DNA of 64,000 bases from Paratrimastix pyriformis. Lineage: Eukaryota > Preaxostyla > Paratrimastigidae. Each line of letters opens with the position of its first letter. Positions within the stretch are counted from its first letter, which is position 1. This document shows positions 53,558-64,000 of this stretch, in pieces. The stretch spans positions 124,001-188,000 of the forward strand of contig JAPMOS010000018.1 in assembly GCA_027972325.1 (NCBI GenBank), read 5' to 3'. Both the position numbers and the translations under genes were made by a program. The notes under the pieces are model-generated. The model saw nothing but the letters and a program-made list of their open reading frames with translations, was not told the origin of the DNA and ran no database searches.

Positions 53558-53811
53558 CCGGCCCGACCCTTCTCTCCTCCCAGGGGCCCAGTCCCGTCCA
53601 TTGCAGGGCGACGGCGACGGTGCGCCAATCCTCCCCGCACCCCGCTGAACTGTGTCTGCCCGCGGGCTGTCACGAACAAGGGCATTGTTGGACCACGGAA
53701 ACACGGCTGCGGGAGCGAAGAGAAACGGAGAAACAACAACCAACCACGCCACGGCCGGGGCGGTGCAAAAGCCCCGGCCGGGCCAAACCGCGCGCTGGGA
53801 GGGCCCTGCTT

Positions 53812-54739
53812 TTAGCGGAGCATCTCAGGAGGCTGCTCAGGGGCCGGGGCCAGATCCTCGCGGAACTCGGAGCGGAACGAGGACGGGAAGGTGGGGATCG
53901 TCTCGTGGTCGCCCCCACTGCTGGCGGGGAAGCCCATGTCCCCCGTGTGCTCGCCCGCCCCGGCCCCACCCACCGGCTGGGAGAGGGTCAGCGGCATGGT
54001 CTCCTCCTCCCCACTGGCCAGGGTCCCGTACCCCTCGGCCCCACGTTGCTGGGGCTGGGGAGTGACGTAGTAGGCAGCGGGGATGCCGCCGGAGGGGATG
54101 GAAGCCTCCACAATGAAGTCCTGGTGCGGGCGTGAGCATCAGAGTGGAGAATCGGCAAAAAGCACAAACCTCGGTCCGATATTGAGGACGCCGCTTGAAT
54201 GAGAACATTTGCAGCTGATGAGCGAGGAGAGTGCCCATCGCAGCCGAGAAGATCAAAGAGAAGTAGAGGAGAATCATTGCCACCAGCACCCAAACGTCAA
54301 AGTACACAGCAGCTAGGCTAATAATGCTCAGAAGCAGAGTCAGTGCCACATCGCCCAGGATGATGCACTATCAAAAGCAGGATGAGTGAGAAGCAAGGAG
54401 CCCACCGACCTGCCCAACAGTAACGAGCTTGCGGGAGGTCTTTCGAGAGCCGAAAAAGCTCAGGAAGGCGCCAGAAACGTAGGCAAAGTGGAGCAGAAGC
54501 AGCAAGAGCGATGAGGCATAGAAGACTGAGGCCACGGAAGCCGACACGATAATACTGAAGAAGCACCAAAGCGCGATACATGCGAATGAAATGACTTCAG
54601 TCATGCACAGCAATTGGAACATGCGAAGTTTGGCGGTGGTATCGATGGCTTGGAATGCGCGAATCGTCAGGACAGAGACAACAGTGAGGGCGCATGCAGC
54701 CAGTGTCTGCGCAACACCCATAAAGGTATCGGTCCACAT
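53812..54739 (-). CDS. Four-span membrane protein, family not recognised
   Basis: ATG 54739 begins MWTDTFMGVAQTLAACALTV. Four hydrophobic segments follow: about residues 8-30, LLCMTEVISFACIALWCFF, ASVFYASSLLLLLLHFAYVS, then, after the intron ending TGATAG near 54370, VALTLLLSIISLAAVYFDVW with LVAMILLYFSLIFSAAMG. A second intron ends at GCACCAG before DFIVEASIPSGGIPAAYYV. The cytoplasmic-type tail is rich in Gly, Ser, Pro and Glu and ends PAPEQPPEMLR, TAA at 53812-53814. No family motif is recognised. A 75-bp piece of this coding region (54276-54350) is repeated without change at 56960-57034. Confidence 0.68.
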
Positions 54740-55183
54740 CCTAAAGCACGAAAACCTCCGGAGAGGGGGAGCTAGTGAACAATACCTTTGGAGGTCGATG
54801 CTCTGCCACGCCCCACAGAAATTGACAGCGCTGGTTTCCCTCGGTTGTTTGCTCGTTTTTTCCTGAATAAAACTCCTCCTCCACTACCACCATCATCCAT
54901 CCTCCCTCCTCCCTCATCATGTTTTTTTTTTCCCCAGGCTGGGCGAGTGGGAGGTCGCTCCTGCTTCCTCAATTTCGAGCTCAGATGTTTGATGATCCAA
55001 GGGTGGTGCGAGAGGTTGTTTTCAGAACGGAATACACAATTTTAAGTATACTTTCTTATTGACAGTCTTAAAAGTTCAGACCCGTACCCACTTTGCAGAA
55101 AACAACCTGCCAACAATTCCTCAATTTTCTTTCAAAATCTTCGGTGGCTATGACGGGGCCGAGCCTCGAACAAAGGGCACCAG
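54740..55183. promoter_or_regulatory. Divergent intergenic region, four-span/F-box genes
   Basis: At 444 bp this is the longest divergent spacer seen here. It contains CCT/CAC-rich sequence (54866-54920) and a T9 run. No RNA gene or further ORF is convincing. Confidence 0.45.
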
Positions 55184-56913
55184 ATGGAGGAGGTCCCCTA
55201 CCATTTTGCTGATGACTGTTTCATTTTATTGTTTGATCATCTTGAGAGCCTATCTGATTACCTTCGCTTGAGAACGTTCCGTTCACAAAAGCTTGAGAAC
55301 TCTCCCCGCATCTTCTTCCTAGCCTCAACCGACGATTCTGGCGACTTACGTCTTTTTGGCACCGATTCGACTTAACTCCACTTCCATGTTGCGTGAAAGT
55401 CTGTTGTGGTTCTTCTTCTTATTTCCTCGGTCTCATCCTCGCTCTCATTCCTGCAGCTGACGCCGGAAGCCTTTACCCAACTCATGACCCGCTGCCCTTA
55501 CGTGTCGTACATCAACCTGGACATCCAGAAGATGCTCTCGCGAAGGGTGAACTCCCGCGACAAGGTCGGTCCGGGCCCACCCACCCACCCCGCCGCCCCA
55601 ACCCGGACTCGTTCTAGGTCGATGGCATGTTGGCCGCCATCCACCGCCTGTGCCCATGTCTGCGCCAGCTTGACTTGGGAATGGCCACCCCGGGGAGCTT
55701 CGAGCCATTCGCAAAGATCGCCACCCTGACGTCGCTCTACCTCAACTTGAACAGGCCCGCCCGCTGACTGTTTCCTCATTCCGCACAATTCCCTCGCACG
55801 CACGCATGCACGCACGCACGCACGCACGCATGCACGCACGCGCATGCACACGCATCTGGCCCGTTCACTTCGGACCGCACTCTCAGCCCTCCTGATCGCA
55901 CTCTCTTCTGGTCCCGCGTGCGGCTGGGTGCAGCACGGGGTTCCGGATCCCCGAGCGGTCCCTCCGGCAGCTGACCGGCGCCCCGCTGCTGACCACCCTC
56001 ACCCTGCAGGACTGCGACCTGACCGGGTACAACCAGTTCGACACGCCCCTCAGCCGCACCGGGTCGGCCACCCCAAAGTCCGCCCGAGGCTTCTGACCTC
56101 CCGTTTCCCCTCACGCTCCCTCTTGTCTTCTTCTTCTTCTTCGGGGCCGGCAGGATGGAGGCCTTCGCGGAAGCCCTCAGCAAGATGGTCCCCAATCTGA
56201 GCTCCCTCAGCTTGCTGCGGGGCCAGTGCGACGTGCGCTACGTGGACGCCTTCGTGCGCCGCTTCCGGGGCCAACTGAGGCGACTCTCGCTGTGCGGGCT
56301 CATCCTGACCTTCGAGGGCAGGCCCCAGCCGCTGTCCAGCCGCGATGGCGGAGTGGCCGCGGGCAGGCTCTTCGCGAGCTTCTTCACCGGGTGCACCCCC
56401 GCCTTCGTCCTGGAGCGCCTGGAGGAACTCGACCTGGGCAGCACCCGCATCACGGACGAGGTCCTCCAGCGGGTGGGCTTCCTCTGCCCCAGTCTCAGGC
56501 GACTTTCGCTGTTCGGCTGCTCGATGCTCGGCCCCGCGACCCTCCTGGAGCTCCGTGGGCACCCCTTCGCCCAAACCCTGGAGTGGCTGAATTTCTCGGC
56601 CCCCGCATACCACGAGGTGCGCGCCTGCCTTTCGATGGGCCTTCTCCGACGAACCGTCCCACACGATGAGGCATTGCCTCCGCCTGGCTGTGACTACGCA
56701 TTCCTGATTTCTTGCCCTCGCTTGCGCCGCATCATTGTGCCCCCACACTGGTTGGATAGCACCCCCAGGAAGTGGGACGAGGATGCAGCCAAACCAATGC
56801 CGCCGGTCGAACCTTTCGTTCCGGCCGAGGCCGAAACAGGACATCGCGAATTGGTCCTGAATCAGTTCCCACGTGTACAATTCATCTGTTCGGCAGAAGC
56901 CGATGCCGTGTAA
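55184..56913 (+). CDS. F-box/leucine-rich-repeat protein
   Basis: Proteins of this kind link substrates to SCF ubiquitin ligases. ATG 55184 opens MEEVPYHFADDCFILLFDHL, an F-box start. Splicing in phase to LNRRFWRLTSFWHRFDLTPL completes the F-box pattern (LvNrrf..Lts.w..fDLt). The rest is leucine-rich repeats: LTPEAFTQLMTRCPYVSYIN, IHRLCPCLRQLDLGMATPGS, LTGAPLLTTLTLQDCDLTGY, MVPNLSSLSLLRGQCDVRYV, LERLEELDLGSTRITDEVLQ, CPSLRRLSLFGCSMLGPATL, CPRLRRIIVPPHWL. TAA is at 56911-56913. One intron (55755-55935) has a repeat of ACGC/ATGC units. The substrate is unknown. Direct alternatives are LRR proteins without an F-box role. Confidence 0.75.
55797..55850. repeat. GCACGCAC / GCATGCAC tetramer array (intron)
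   Basis: Tandem CACG with CATG variants in the F-box/LRR gene. Confidence 0.9.
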
Positions 56914-57319
56914 ATGACATCTCCCCAGAACGTTCTCTGTGAATTTGTCTACGACACCAATTGCCACCAGCACCCAAACGTCAAAGTACACAGCAGCTAG
57001 GCTAATAATGCTCAGAAGCAGAGTCAGTGCCACAGAGCCGGGCCTTGAGCGCGAGCTTGCGGAGGGTTTCATACCGCGGCTAGGTGGGTGAAAAACCCTG
57101 CGCAGGGCAAAAAACAGGGTGTTCCGCCGGGGTCGGAGGCTTGCAGTTGTTTGGTGCCTCGTCTGTTTCTGCCGGTTTTATTGCATAATTCCCTCATTTA
57201 TGTCTTGTTTTCTGATTGCGTTCCGACTTCTTTCGCCGGTTTCCAATCATTGCTATTTCGCCCGACCATTTCTATCGGGCTCGCCAACACTTGTGTCCCC
57301 CGACTAAATTTCTCGCAGA
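56914..57319. other. Intergenic holding a duplicated 75-bp coding fragment
   Basis: 406 bp between the F-box/LRR gene and the Pol I gene. Positions 56960-57034 are an exact copy of 54276-54350. The rest is T-rich, low-GC sequence and must contain the Pol I gene promoter. Confidence 0.85.
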
Positions 57320-60300
57320 ATGCTCCAAGTCGCCGGGGTACACTTTGGGTTCTTTGAGCCCGATGAGATTCGGAAGCTTAGCGTCAAAAAGATCACCAAC
57401 CCCGTGAGTTTCGACTCACTGAAAAACCAGCAGAAGGACAGTCTTTACGATCCTGCCCTTGGTCCTATTGATCATCATGATTGGTCTGGCGCACGACACA
57501 CATGTCTGGGGGCCCTCACTCCCGCAATGTAATCCACAGCTGTGCCACCTGCAAACTGAACTTCCACGACTGTCCCGGACATTTGGGCCACATCGACCTG
57601 ATTGTCCCTTGCTACAACCCTCTTCTGTTTAACACAATGCTCCGGCTTCTCCGGTCGAAGTGCTTCAAATGCCACAAATTCCGCATGAGCACCGCCCAGG
57701 TCGGCCCCCCGCCTGCCGTTTCGGATCGGATCACACCTCGGCTCGCAGGTTCGCCGGTACGTCTTGATGCTCGCCCTGCTGGACGCGGGCGAGCTGGTGG
57801 AGTGCGCCGAGGTTCTGGACATCCCCGAGCTGAAGGCCAAACACAAGGACGAGACCGCCGAGATGCTGCCCACCCCCGAGGAGCTCAACGAGATGCTCGG
57901 TCGGCGCCCCGCCCACGCCCACCAGCCCGCCATGGGCCAGCGTCTTGGTGACCCCCCCCGCCCATCGGACTTCTGGGCGCTCTGCACTGGGGGGGGGGGG
58001 GGGGGGGGGGGGTTGGGGGGCGCCCTGCGGGCCCTCACAGAGAAGGTGCGGGCCAACCTGCGGACACGGGAGGCTGCCCGCGCGGTGGAGGCGCGCCAGG
58101 GGCGAGGCGACCTTGCCATGGAGTACACCCCCCGCGAGAAGACCGTCCACATCCAGGCCGCCCGGCGGCGCCTCGAGACCGAGTTCCTCCGCTCCATGCC
58201 GGCCGTCTGCGAGAACTGCGGCGCGTCCGTCCCCCCAGAGGCAGACACACACAGACACCCACGGCCACCACCCCATGACGGCCCACCCTCCGGCATGGTC
58301 CCATCACGCTGTGACCCTCATCGGCGGCGGGTTCTGGCGGGACGGGGCGGGGCGGCGGGCGGGGGCGCGCAGGGTCTCGCCCAAGGTGAAGCAGGACGAG
58401 CGGGCCAAGATCTTCCGGATGCCCATCACGAAGGGCTCCAAGAAGCGCACCGCAGCCCAGGACCAGGTCAAGTCCAAGAAGGCCGCCGCCGCCATGGCCA
58501 AGCGCGACAAGGTCCCCGCCCGGGCCTTCCTGGGGGCAGGGCGGGGCAGGAGAGGGGAGGGATGGGAGAGGGTGGGGCAGGGGTGCTCCCTTCGGGGTCT
58601 GTGGGTGCCATCCTCAGGGCCGGGGGCGTGGCTGCGGGGGGGGCCGGTGTCGCTGGGCAGTCGGACAGCGGGGAGGAGGCCTCGCCTGACGAGGCCCCCG
58701 AGTCGGAGCCCGAGGCGGAGCCCGAGGCGGAGCCCGAGGCCGACGAGGAGGAGGAGGACGAGGAGGCGGCCCCCAAGCCGGCCGAGGCCCCCAAGGCCCC
58801 CAAGGCCGCCGCGGGGCCGCGGCAGGTGATGCGCATCCTGGACGACGACGACGAGGAACCCGCCGCCCCGGGGGCCGACCCCGAGCGGGGCTGGGACATG
58901 GCCCAGTACGAGCGCCACTACGGCTTCCAGCCCGCCCCCGAGACGGCCCCCGACGGGACCAAGCGGCTCACGGCCAGCAGCAGCGGGGCGGCCGTCTTCA
59001 TGCCGCCCCACGAGGTCATGCGCCACCTGGACCTCCTCTGGCGCCGCGAGTACCTCATCGTCGACCGCCTCTGGGGCCGCGCCGCCACCGGTTCTGGCCC
59101 CGGTCCGTGCCCCCGCTGCCCTCTCCTTCCCTCTCCTTCCCTCTCCTTCCCTCTCCTTCCCTCTCCTTCCCTCTCCTTCCCTCTCCTTCCCTCCTCGCCC
59201 CTCGCCTCACCTGCCCGGTTGGCCTCTTGGGGGGGCGGCGGCGTGGTGGGCTGGCTCCCCTGCAGAGGCCATCACCAGCGCTGGGCACTTCTTCCTGTAC
59301 GTGATCCCGGTGCCGCCCAGCAAGTTCCGGCCGCCCTCGCTGATGGACGGGGTCCTGTACGAGCACCCGCAGAACTACTACCTGACCCGGGTCCTGCAGT
59401 GCAACCAGACCATCATGACCCTCTCCGCCAAGGCCGCCCGGGCCGCCCAGGGGGCCGCCGGCCCCGCCCAGACGGCCCTGGAGCCGGTCGCCCCGCCGGC
59501 GGGCAAGCAGGAGCGGCTGGTGGGGGGCGAGGTGCTCAGCCCCGAGGAGGCCGAGCGGAAGCTGGTCGAGGCCTGGGTCGAGCTGCAGCGCTCGGTGAAC
59601 AGCATGTGCGACAACACCCTGGCCCCCAAGCAGGGCGGCACCCAGCCCGGCAAGACCCCCGCCGGCATCAAGCAGATCTTCGAGAAGAAGCAGGGTCCGC
59701 GCCCCCCACCCCCACCCACCCCGGGCGATGCGATGGCGATGGCCCCCTCCTGGATCTCTGGGTGGCCCCCTGCCCCCCAGGGTGGCGCGCCGTGTCTCCT
59801 CTGACATTGCCCCTCCCCGCTCGGTTGCACAATGCCGCTCCCCCTCCGGCTCGGTTGCAGGGCTGTTCCGGATGAACATGATGGGCAAGCGGGTCAACTA
59901 CGCGGCCCGGTCGGTGATCTCGCCCGACCTCAACCTGGACACCCGCGAGATCGGCGTGCCCCACGTCTTCGCCCGGACGCTGACCTACCCGGTGCCGGTG
60001 ACCCCGCAGAACGTGGAGCACCTGCGCCAGCTGGTCATCAACGGGGCCGACGTCTACCCGGGCGCCAACTACGTCGAGGACGAGCGCGGGGCCCTGGTGG
60101 ACCTGCGCAAGCGGACCCCCGAGCAGCGGATGGGCATCGCCAAGCGGCTGCTGACCCCGGCCGGGGCGGGGGCCGAGGGGGCCGCCGAGGGGCGCCCCAA
60201 GCGGGTCTACCGGCACCTCGTGACGGGCGACGTGATGATCGTCAACCGGCAGCCGACCCTGCACAAGCCCTCGATGATGACCCACTACGCCCGGGTGCTG

Positions 60301-63300
60301 GGCTGGACCGACCAGAAGACCATCCGCATGCACTACAGCAACTGCGCCACCTACAACGCCGACTTCGACGGGGACGAGATGAACCTGCACTTCCCCCAGA
60401 CCGAGCTGGCCCGGGCCGAGGCGTACAACATCAGCAACACCGACAACCAGTACTGCGCCCCCACCACGGGCAAGCCCCTGCGGGGTCTCATCCAGGACCA
60501 CGTCGTCTCGGGGGCTCTGCTGACCAAGCGGGACACCTTCCTCGACCCGGACCTCTACATGCAGCTCTGCTACACGGCCTGCAACGACCCCACCGGGGCC
60601 GAGGGCCGCATCGAGCCCGTCGAGCCGGCCGTCCTCAAGCCGGCCCGCCTGTGGACCGGCAAGCAGGTCATCTCGACCATCCTCCGCCACATCGCCGCCG
60701 GGCGGCCCGGCCTCAACCTGGTCTCGCAGTGCCGCATCCCGGCCTCCTCGTGGGGCCCCGACGCCGCCGACGAGGGCACCGTCCGCATCTGCGACGGCAT
60801 CCTCGTCCACGGCGTCCTCGAGCGCTCCCAGTACGGCGCATCCGCCTTCGGCCTCATCCACGTCCGCCCCCCTCGGCCCCCTCCGCGCCCCACATCGACC
60901 CCCCGCCCCCTCGGCCCCCACCCCCTCGGCCCCCGCCCAGGCCCCACATGGGTTCACACGTGCACGGCTCATCCGGTGGGTTGCGGGATGTTGGGTTGTG
61001 GTGCGCGGCGCGCAGACGGTGTATGAGCTGTACGGGCCCCGGGCCGCGGGGCACCTGCTGAGCTCGCTGGGGCGGCTGTTCACCAGCTACCTGCAGCTGT
61101 CGCACGGGTTCACCTGCGGCATCGAGGACATGCTCGTCAACGCCCCCCAGGAGGCCGAGCGGGAGCAGATCCTGGCCCAGGCCGACGAGGGCGGCCTCGA
61201 CATCGCCCGCCAGTTCGCCAAGGCCCCCGGGGCGCCCCTGACCGACCTGCGCGAGGCCCTGGCCCACGTCCTCAAGACCCCCGACGACTTCGCCCGGCTG
61301 GACGGGCCCAACAAGAGCCACTGCTCGGTGGCCACCTCGAAGGTGATCAAGGTGTGCCTCCCGGGCGGCCAGTACAAGCCCTTCCCCGAGAACTGCCTCG
61401 CCCTGATGACCATCTCCGGCGCCAAGGGCTCCCAGGTGAACTTCTCCCAGATCTCATGCCTCCTCGGTCCGCAGCCCCCCCGCCCGCCCCCGCCCCCCGC
61501 CTGCCCCTCCACCGCTGTTGTGGGGAGCGGCGGCTCATGCCTTTCGCCCTTCTCGCCGTTCCTCTCCTCTCCGTGCCCCGCTCATCTGGATTGCGCTCAT
61601 ATGGATTGCGCTCATATGGATTGCGCTCATATGGATTGCCGTTCCTCTCCGTGCCCCTGGGCGGCCTGGCCTGCCGGACGCGCAGGCCAGCAAGAGCTGG
61701 AGGGCCAGCGGGTGCCCGTCATGTCGAGCGGCAAGACCCTGCCCTGCTTCCCGCCCCACGACCCCCACTGCCGGGCGGGGGGCTTCGTGGCGGACCGCTT
61801 CCTGACGGGGCTGCGGCCCCAGGAGTACTTCTTCCACTCGATGGCCGGCCGGGAGGGCCTCATCGACACGGCCGTCAAGACGGCCCGCTCGGGCTACCTG
61901 CAGCGGTGCGTCATCAAGGGCCTCGAGACCCTGGCCGTGGGGTACGACAGCACCGTGCGGGACGAGAGCGACGGCTCGGTGGTGCAGTTCCTCTACGGGG
62001 AGGACGGCATCGAGGTGGGGGCCACCCAGATGCTCAACCAGTTCGAGCTGCTCCTGCAGAACGGGGCCCTGCTGCGGCAGCGCTTCCAGGCCGAGGTCGA
62101 GGGCATGGCCGAGGAGGCGCCCCCCCGGGCCACGGCCCTCGACCTGGCGGCCCCCGTCAAGGCCGCCATGGAGGAGGTCGAGCGGGACCCGGCCGCGGAC
62201 CCCATCCAGGCCCGCCTCAACCCGGCCCGGCACCTGGGGGCCGTCTCGGAGAAGTACCAGCGGGCCATCCGCGACTTCCTGGCCAAGAACGCCGCCCGGC
62301 CCGAGCTGGACAGCCCCAAGAAGCAGCGGGCCTTCGTCAAGATGCTCTACCGCAAGTACATGCACTGCCTGGCGGCCCCGGGCGAGTCGGTGGGCATCGT
62401 GGCGGGCCAGTCGATCGGCGAGCCCTCCACCCAGATGACCCTGAACACCTTCCACCTGGCCGGCCACGGCGAGGAGAACGTCACGCTGGGCATCCCCCGG
62501 CTGCGCGAGATCCTGATGACCGCCTCGCGGGACCTCAAGACCCCCTCGATGGTGCTGCCCATCCGGGCCGACCGGGGCACCCCCGGCGCCGAGCTGGTGG
62601 CCCACCGGCTGCGCAGGGTCCGCCTGGCGGACGTCCTCGAGGCCGTCGAGATCGTCGAGTGCATCCGCCAGGCCGGCGCCGCAGCCGCCACGGGGCCCGC
62701 CGGGGCCGCCAAGAAGAAGACCGCCGTCAGCGGCAGCAACGGGGGCGGCGCCTACCGGGAGGTCACCATCAAGGCCACCGTGCGGCCCATGGAGCACTGC
62801 CGCCAGGCCCACGGCATCACCCAGGAGGAGATCCACGCGGCCCTGGTGGACAAGTTCGACCCCATCCTCAGGCGCCAGATCGCCCGCGCCACCCGCAGCA
62901 CCCTCGTCCAGATGGGTCCGCCCCACCCCCTCGCCCGGCCCCGCCCGCCCGCCCGCCGCCCGTTGCGCCCTCTTCCTCGCCCGCCTCATCATCTGATTGT
63001 GCCCCCTCCTCGGCCCGTCTCCTCGCACCGTGGCCCTTCTCCCCTCCATCCCACCACCCGGCGGGCAGATATGGGGGTCGCGAAGGCCGTCTCGGACGCC
63101 CCCGCCAAGCGGGCGGGCGGCGAGGATGGCGAGGGCGAGGGCGAGGGCGAGGGCGCCGAGCAGCGCGAGGCCGACGAGGCCGAGGAGTCCGCCGCCCGGC
63201 AGCGGCGGGGCGCCAAGGGGCGCAAGGGGGCCGCCAAGGGGGCCGCCGAGGGCGAGGATGACGAGGCCGAGGACGAGGAGCGGCTCGACGACGAGGTCGA

Positions 63301-64000
63301 CGAGGACCAGGCCCGCCAGCCCAAGCAGGAGCTCTCCTCCTACGACGACGGTCCGCCCGCCCCACGCGCCGTTCCCGCCCCACTCGGTGATTGGGAAGAG
63401 GCGTGGCGGAATCTCACCGCCGGCTACTCGGACCCTGGCTGGGGGGCTGTGTCGTCATGGATCGATCGGGGCTGGGGGCTGGGGCTTTGGCCGGGCAGAG
63501 GAGGAGAAGGAGAAGGCCCCCAAGGGCGACGAGTCGGCCAGCGAGAGCGAGAGCGAGGAGGCCGAGGGCCGCCCCGCCCGGGCCGCCGCCAAGAAGGGCC
63601 GGGTCGCCGCCGCCGCCGCCCCGGAGGGCGACGAGGAGGCCGACGAGGCGCAGGAGGGCGAGGAGGACGAGGCGGCCGGGGACGAGGAGGAGCCCGAGGG
63701 CGAGGACCTCGACGAGAGCGAGGCCGACGAGGAGGCCCCCAAGGGCAAGAAGGCCCCCGCCGCCCCCAAGAAGGGCAAGAAGGCCACCGCCGGCTCCAAG
63801 AAGGGCAAGAAGGCCCCCGCCGGCTCCAAGAAGGCCCCCGGCCCGGCCCCGCTGATCATCCGCGGGACGGACGCCGAGCCGCAGCAGTTCGTCTTCCGCT
63901 ACCAGGTGGACATCGGGGCCCAGCGGGTGCTGCTGGACACGCTGGTCGAGAAGGCCGCCAAGAGCGTCCTCGTGCGGGCCACCAAGGGCATCGAGAAGTG
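57320..64000 (+). CDS. POLR1A: RNA polymerase I largest subunit (RPA190), 3' end cut by window
   Basis: This catalytic subunit makes pre-rRNA in the nucleolus. ATG 57320 begins MLQVAGVHFGFFEPDEIRKL, then SVKKITNPVSFDSL, as in other Pol I large subunits. A zinc region follows across an intron (DCCATCKLNFHDCPGHLGHI). The core has MNMMGKRVNYAARSVISPD, NRQPTLHKPSMMTHYARVLG, the catalytic metal motif NADFDGDEMN (three Asp), GKPLRGLIQDHVVSGALLTK, and the trigger-loop region GEPSTQMTLNTFHLAGHGEE then NVTLGIPRLREILM. FRMNMMGKRV and TLGIPRLREI favour Pol I over Pol II and III. Two acidic, low-complexity insertions (58660-58860 and 63120-63860) are seen; the second lies at the usual Pol I acidic insertion. 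Introns begin GTC(C/T/G)G and carry repeats. The frame is still open at 64000. Confidence 0.93.
57989..58012. repeat. G run in a Pol I gene intron
   Basis: About 23 G in a row, following the exon ending EELNEML. Confidence 0.88.
59118..59192. repeat. 10-bp repeat CCCTCTCCTT (intron)
   Basis: About seven perfect copies before the Pol I exon encoding ITSAGHFFLYVIPVPPSKFR. Confidence 0.93.
61583..61641. repeat. 15-bp repeat TCATATGGATTGCGC (intron)
   Basis: Four copies, the first with TCATCTGG, between the Pol I exons ending FSQISCLLG and starting ELEGQRVPVMSSGKT. Confidence 0.9.

Noticed and set aside
56050-57072. 340-codon minus-strand frame that includes the membrane-span sequence
   Set aside because: It is antisense to the F-box/LRR exons and only picks up the duplicated 75 bp at its start.
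1-64000. Transposons, LTR elements or virus-like genes
   Set aside because: No reverse transcriptase, integrase, transposase, capsid or terminal repeat signature was recognised in any frame.

Overview
The window is nuclear DNA from a very GC-rich, intron-rich, gene-dense eukaryote. The genes point to a flagellated protist: there is an axonemal WD40/coiled-coil protein (CFAP57) next to general housekeeping genes for RNA polymerase I, ribosome assembly, lipid metabolism, transcription and small-GTPase control. I cannot name the lineage from the sequence. I recognise no virus-like element and no autonomous transposon.

Layout, left to right: 3' end of a one-pass membrane protein (278-767, +); THEM6-like thioesterase (893-1663, +); EF-hand protein (1702-2443, -); BAP31-like ER protein (2510-3022, +); Dr1/NC2-beta (3055-3982, -); MIT-domain protein (4099-about 5650, -); CFAP57 (5735-16915, +); ornithine decarboxylase antizyme with a predicted +1 ribosomal frameshift (17301-17870, +); RRP12 (18239-26301, -) with a tRNA-like gene inside one intron (19348-19427, -); long-chain acyl-CoA synthetase (26378-30260, +); RalGAP alpha-like GTPase activator (31416-41616, -); LOA1/Vps66-like acyltransferase (41741-43791, +); EAF-like elongation factor (44190-45394, -); TANGO6/RTP1-like protein (45476-53557, +) with a DUF1761-like gene nested antisense in one intron (48416-48925, -); four-span membrane protein (53812-54739, -); F-box/LRR protein (55184-56913, +); RNA polymerase I largest subunit (57320 to the window edge, +).

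Genes mostly alternate strand. Divergent starts are only 66-124 bp apart where both starts are clear, so most promoters must be shared and very short. Gene starts lie in islands of moderate GC. Gene bodies become extremely GC-rich towards the 3' end.

Introns begin with GTC(C/T/G)G instead of the usual GTAAG/GTATG and end in CAG or TAG. Introns near gene starts are about 40-70 nt. Introns in the GC-rich parts are longer, and many are filled with a tandem repeat private to that intron. Most long reading frames in these repeats are therefore artefacts. The points most worth following are the antizyme frameshift site (UUU-UAG), the GTCNG splice donor, the nested gene and intronic tRNA, and a perfect 75-bp duplication of coding sequence (54276-54350 copied at 56960-57034).
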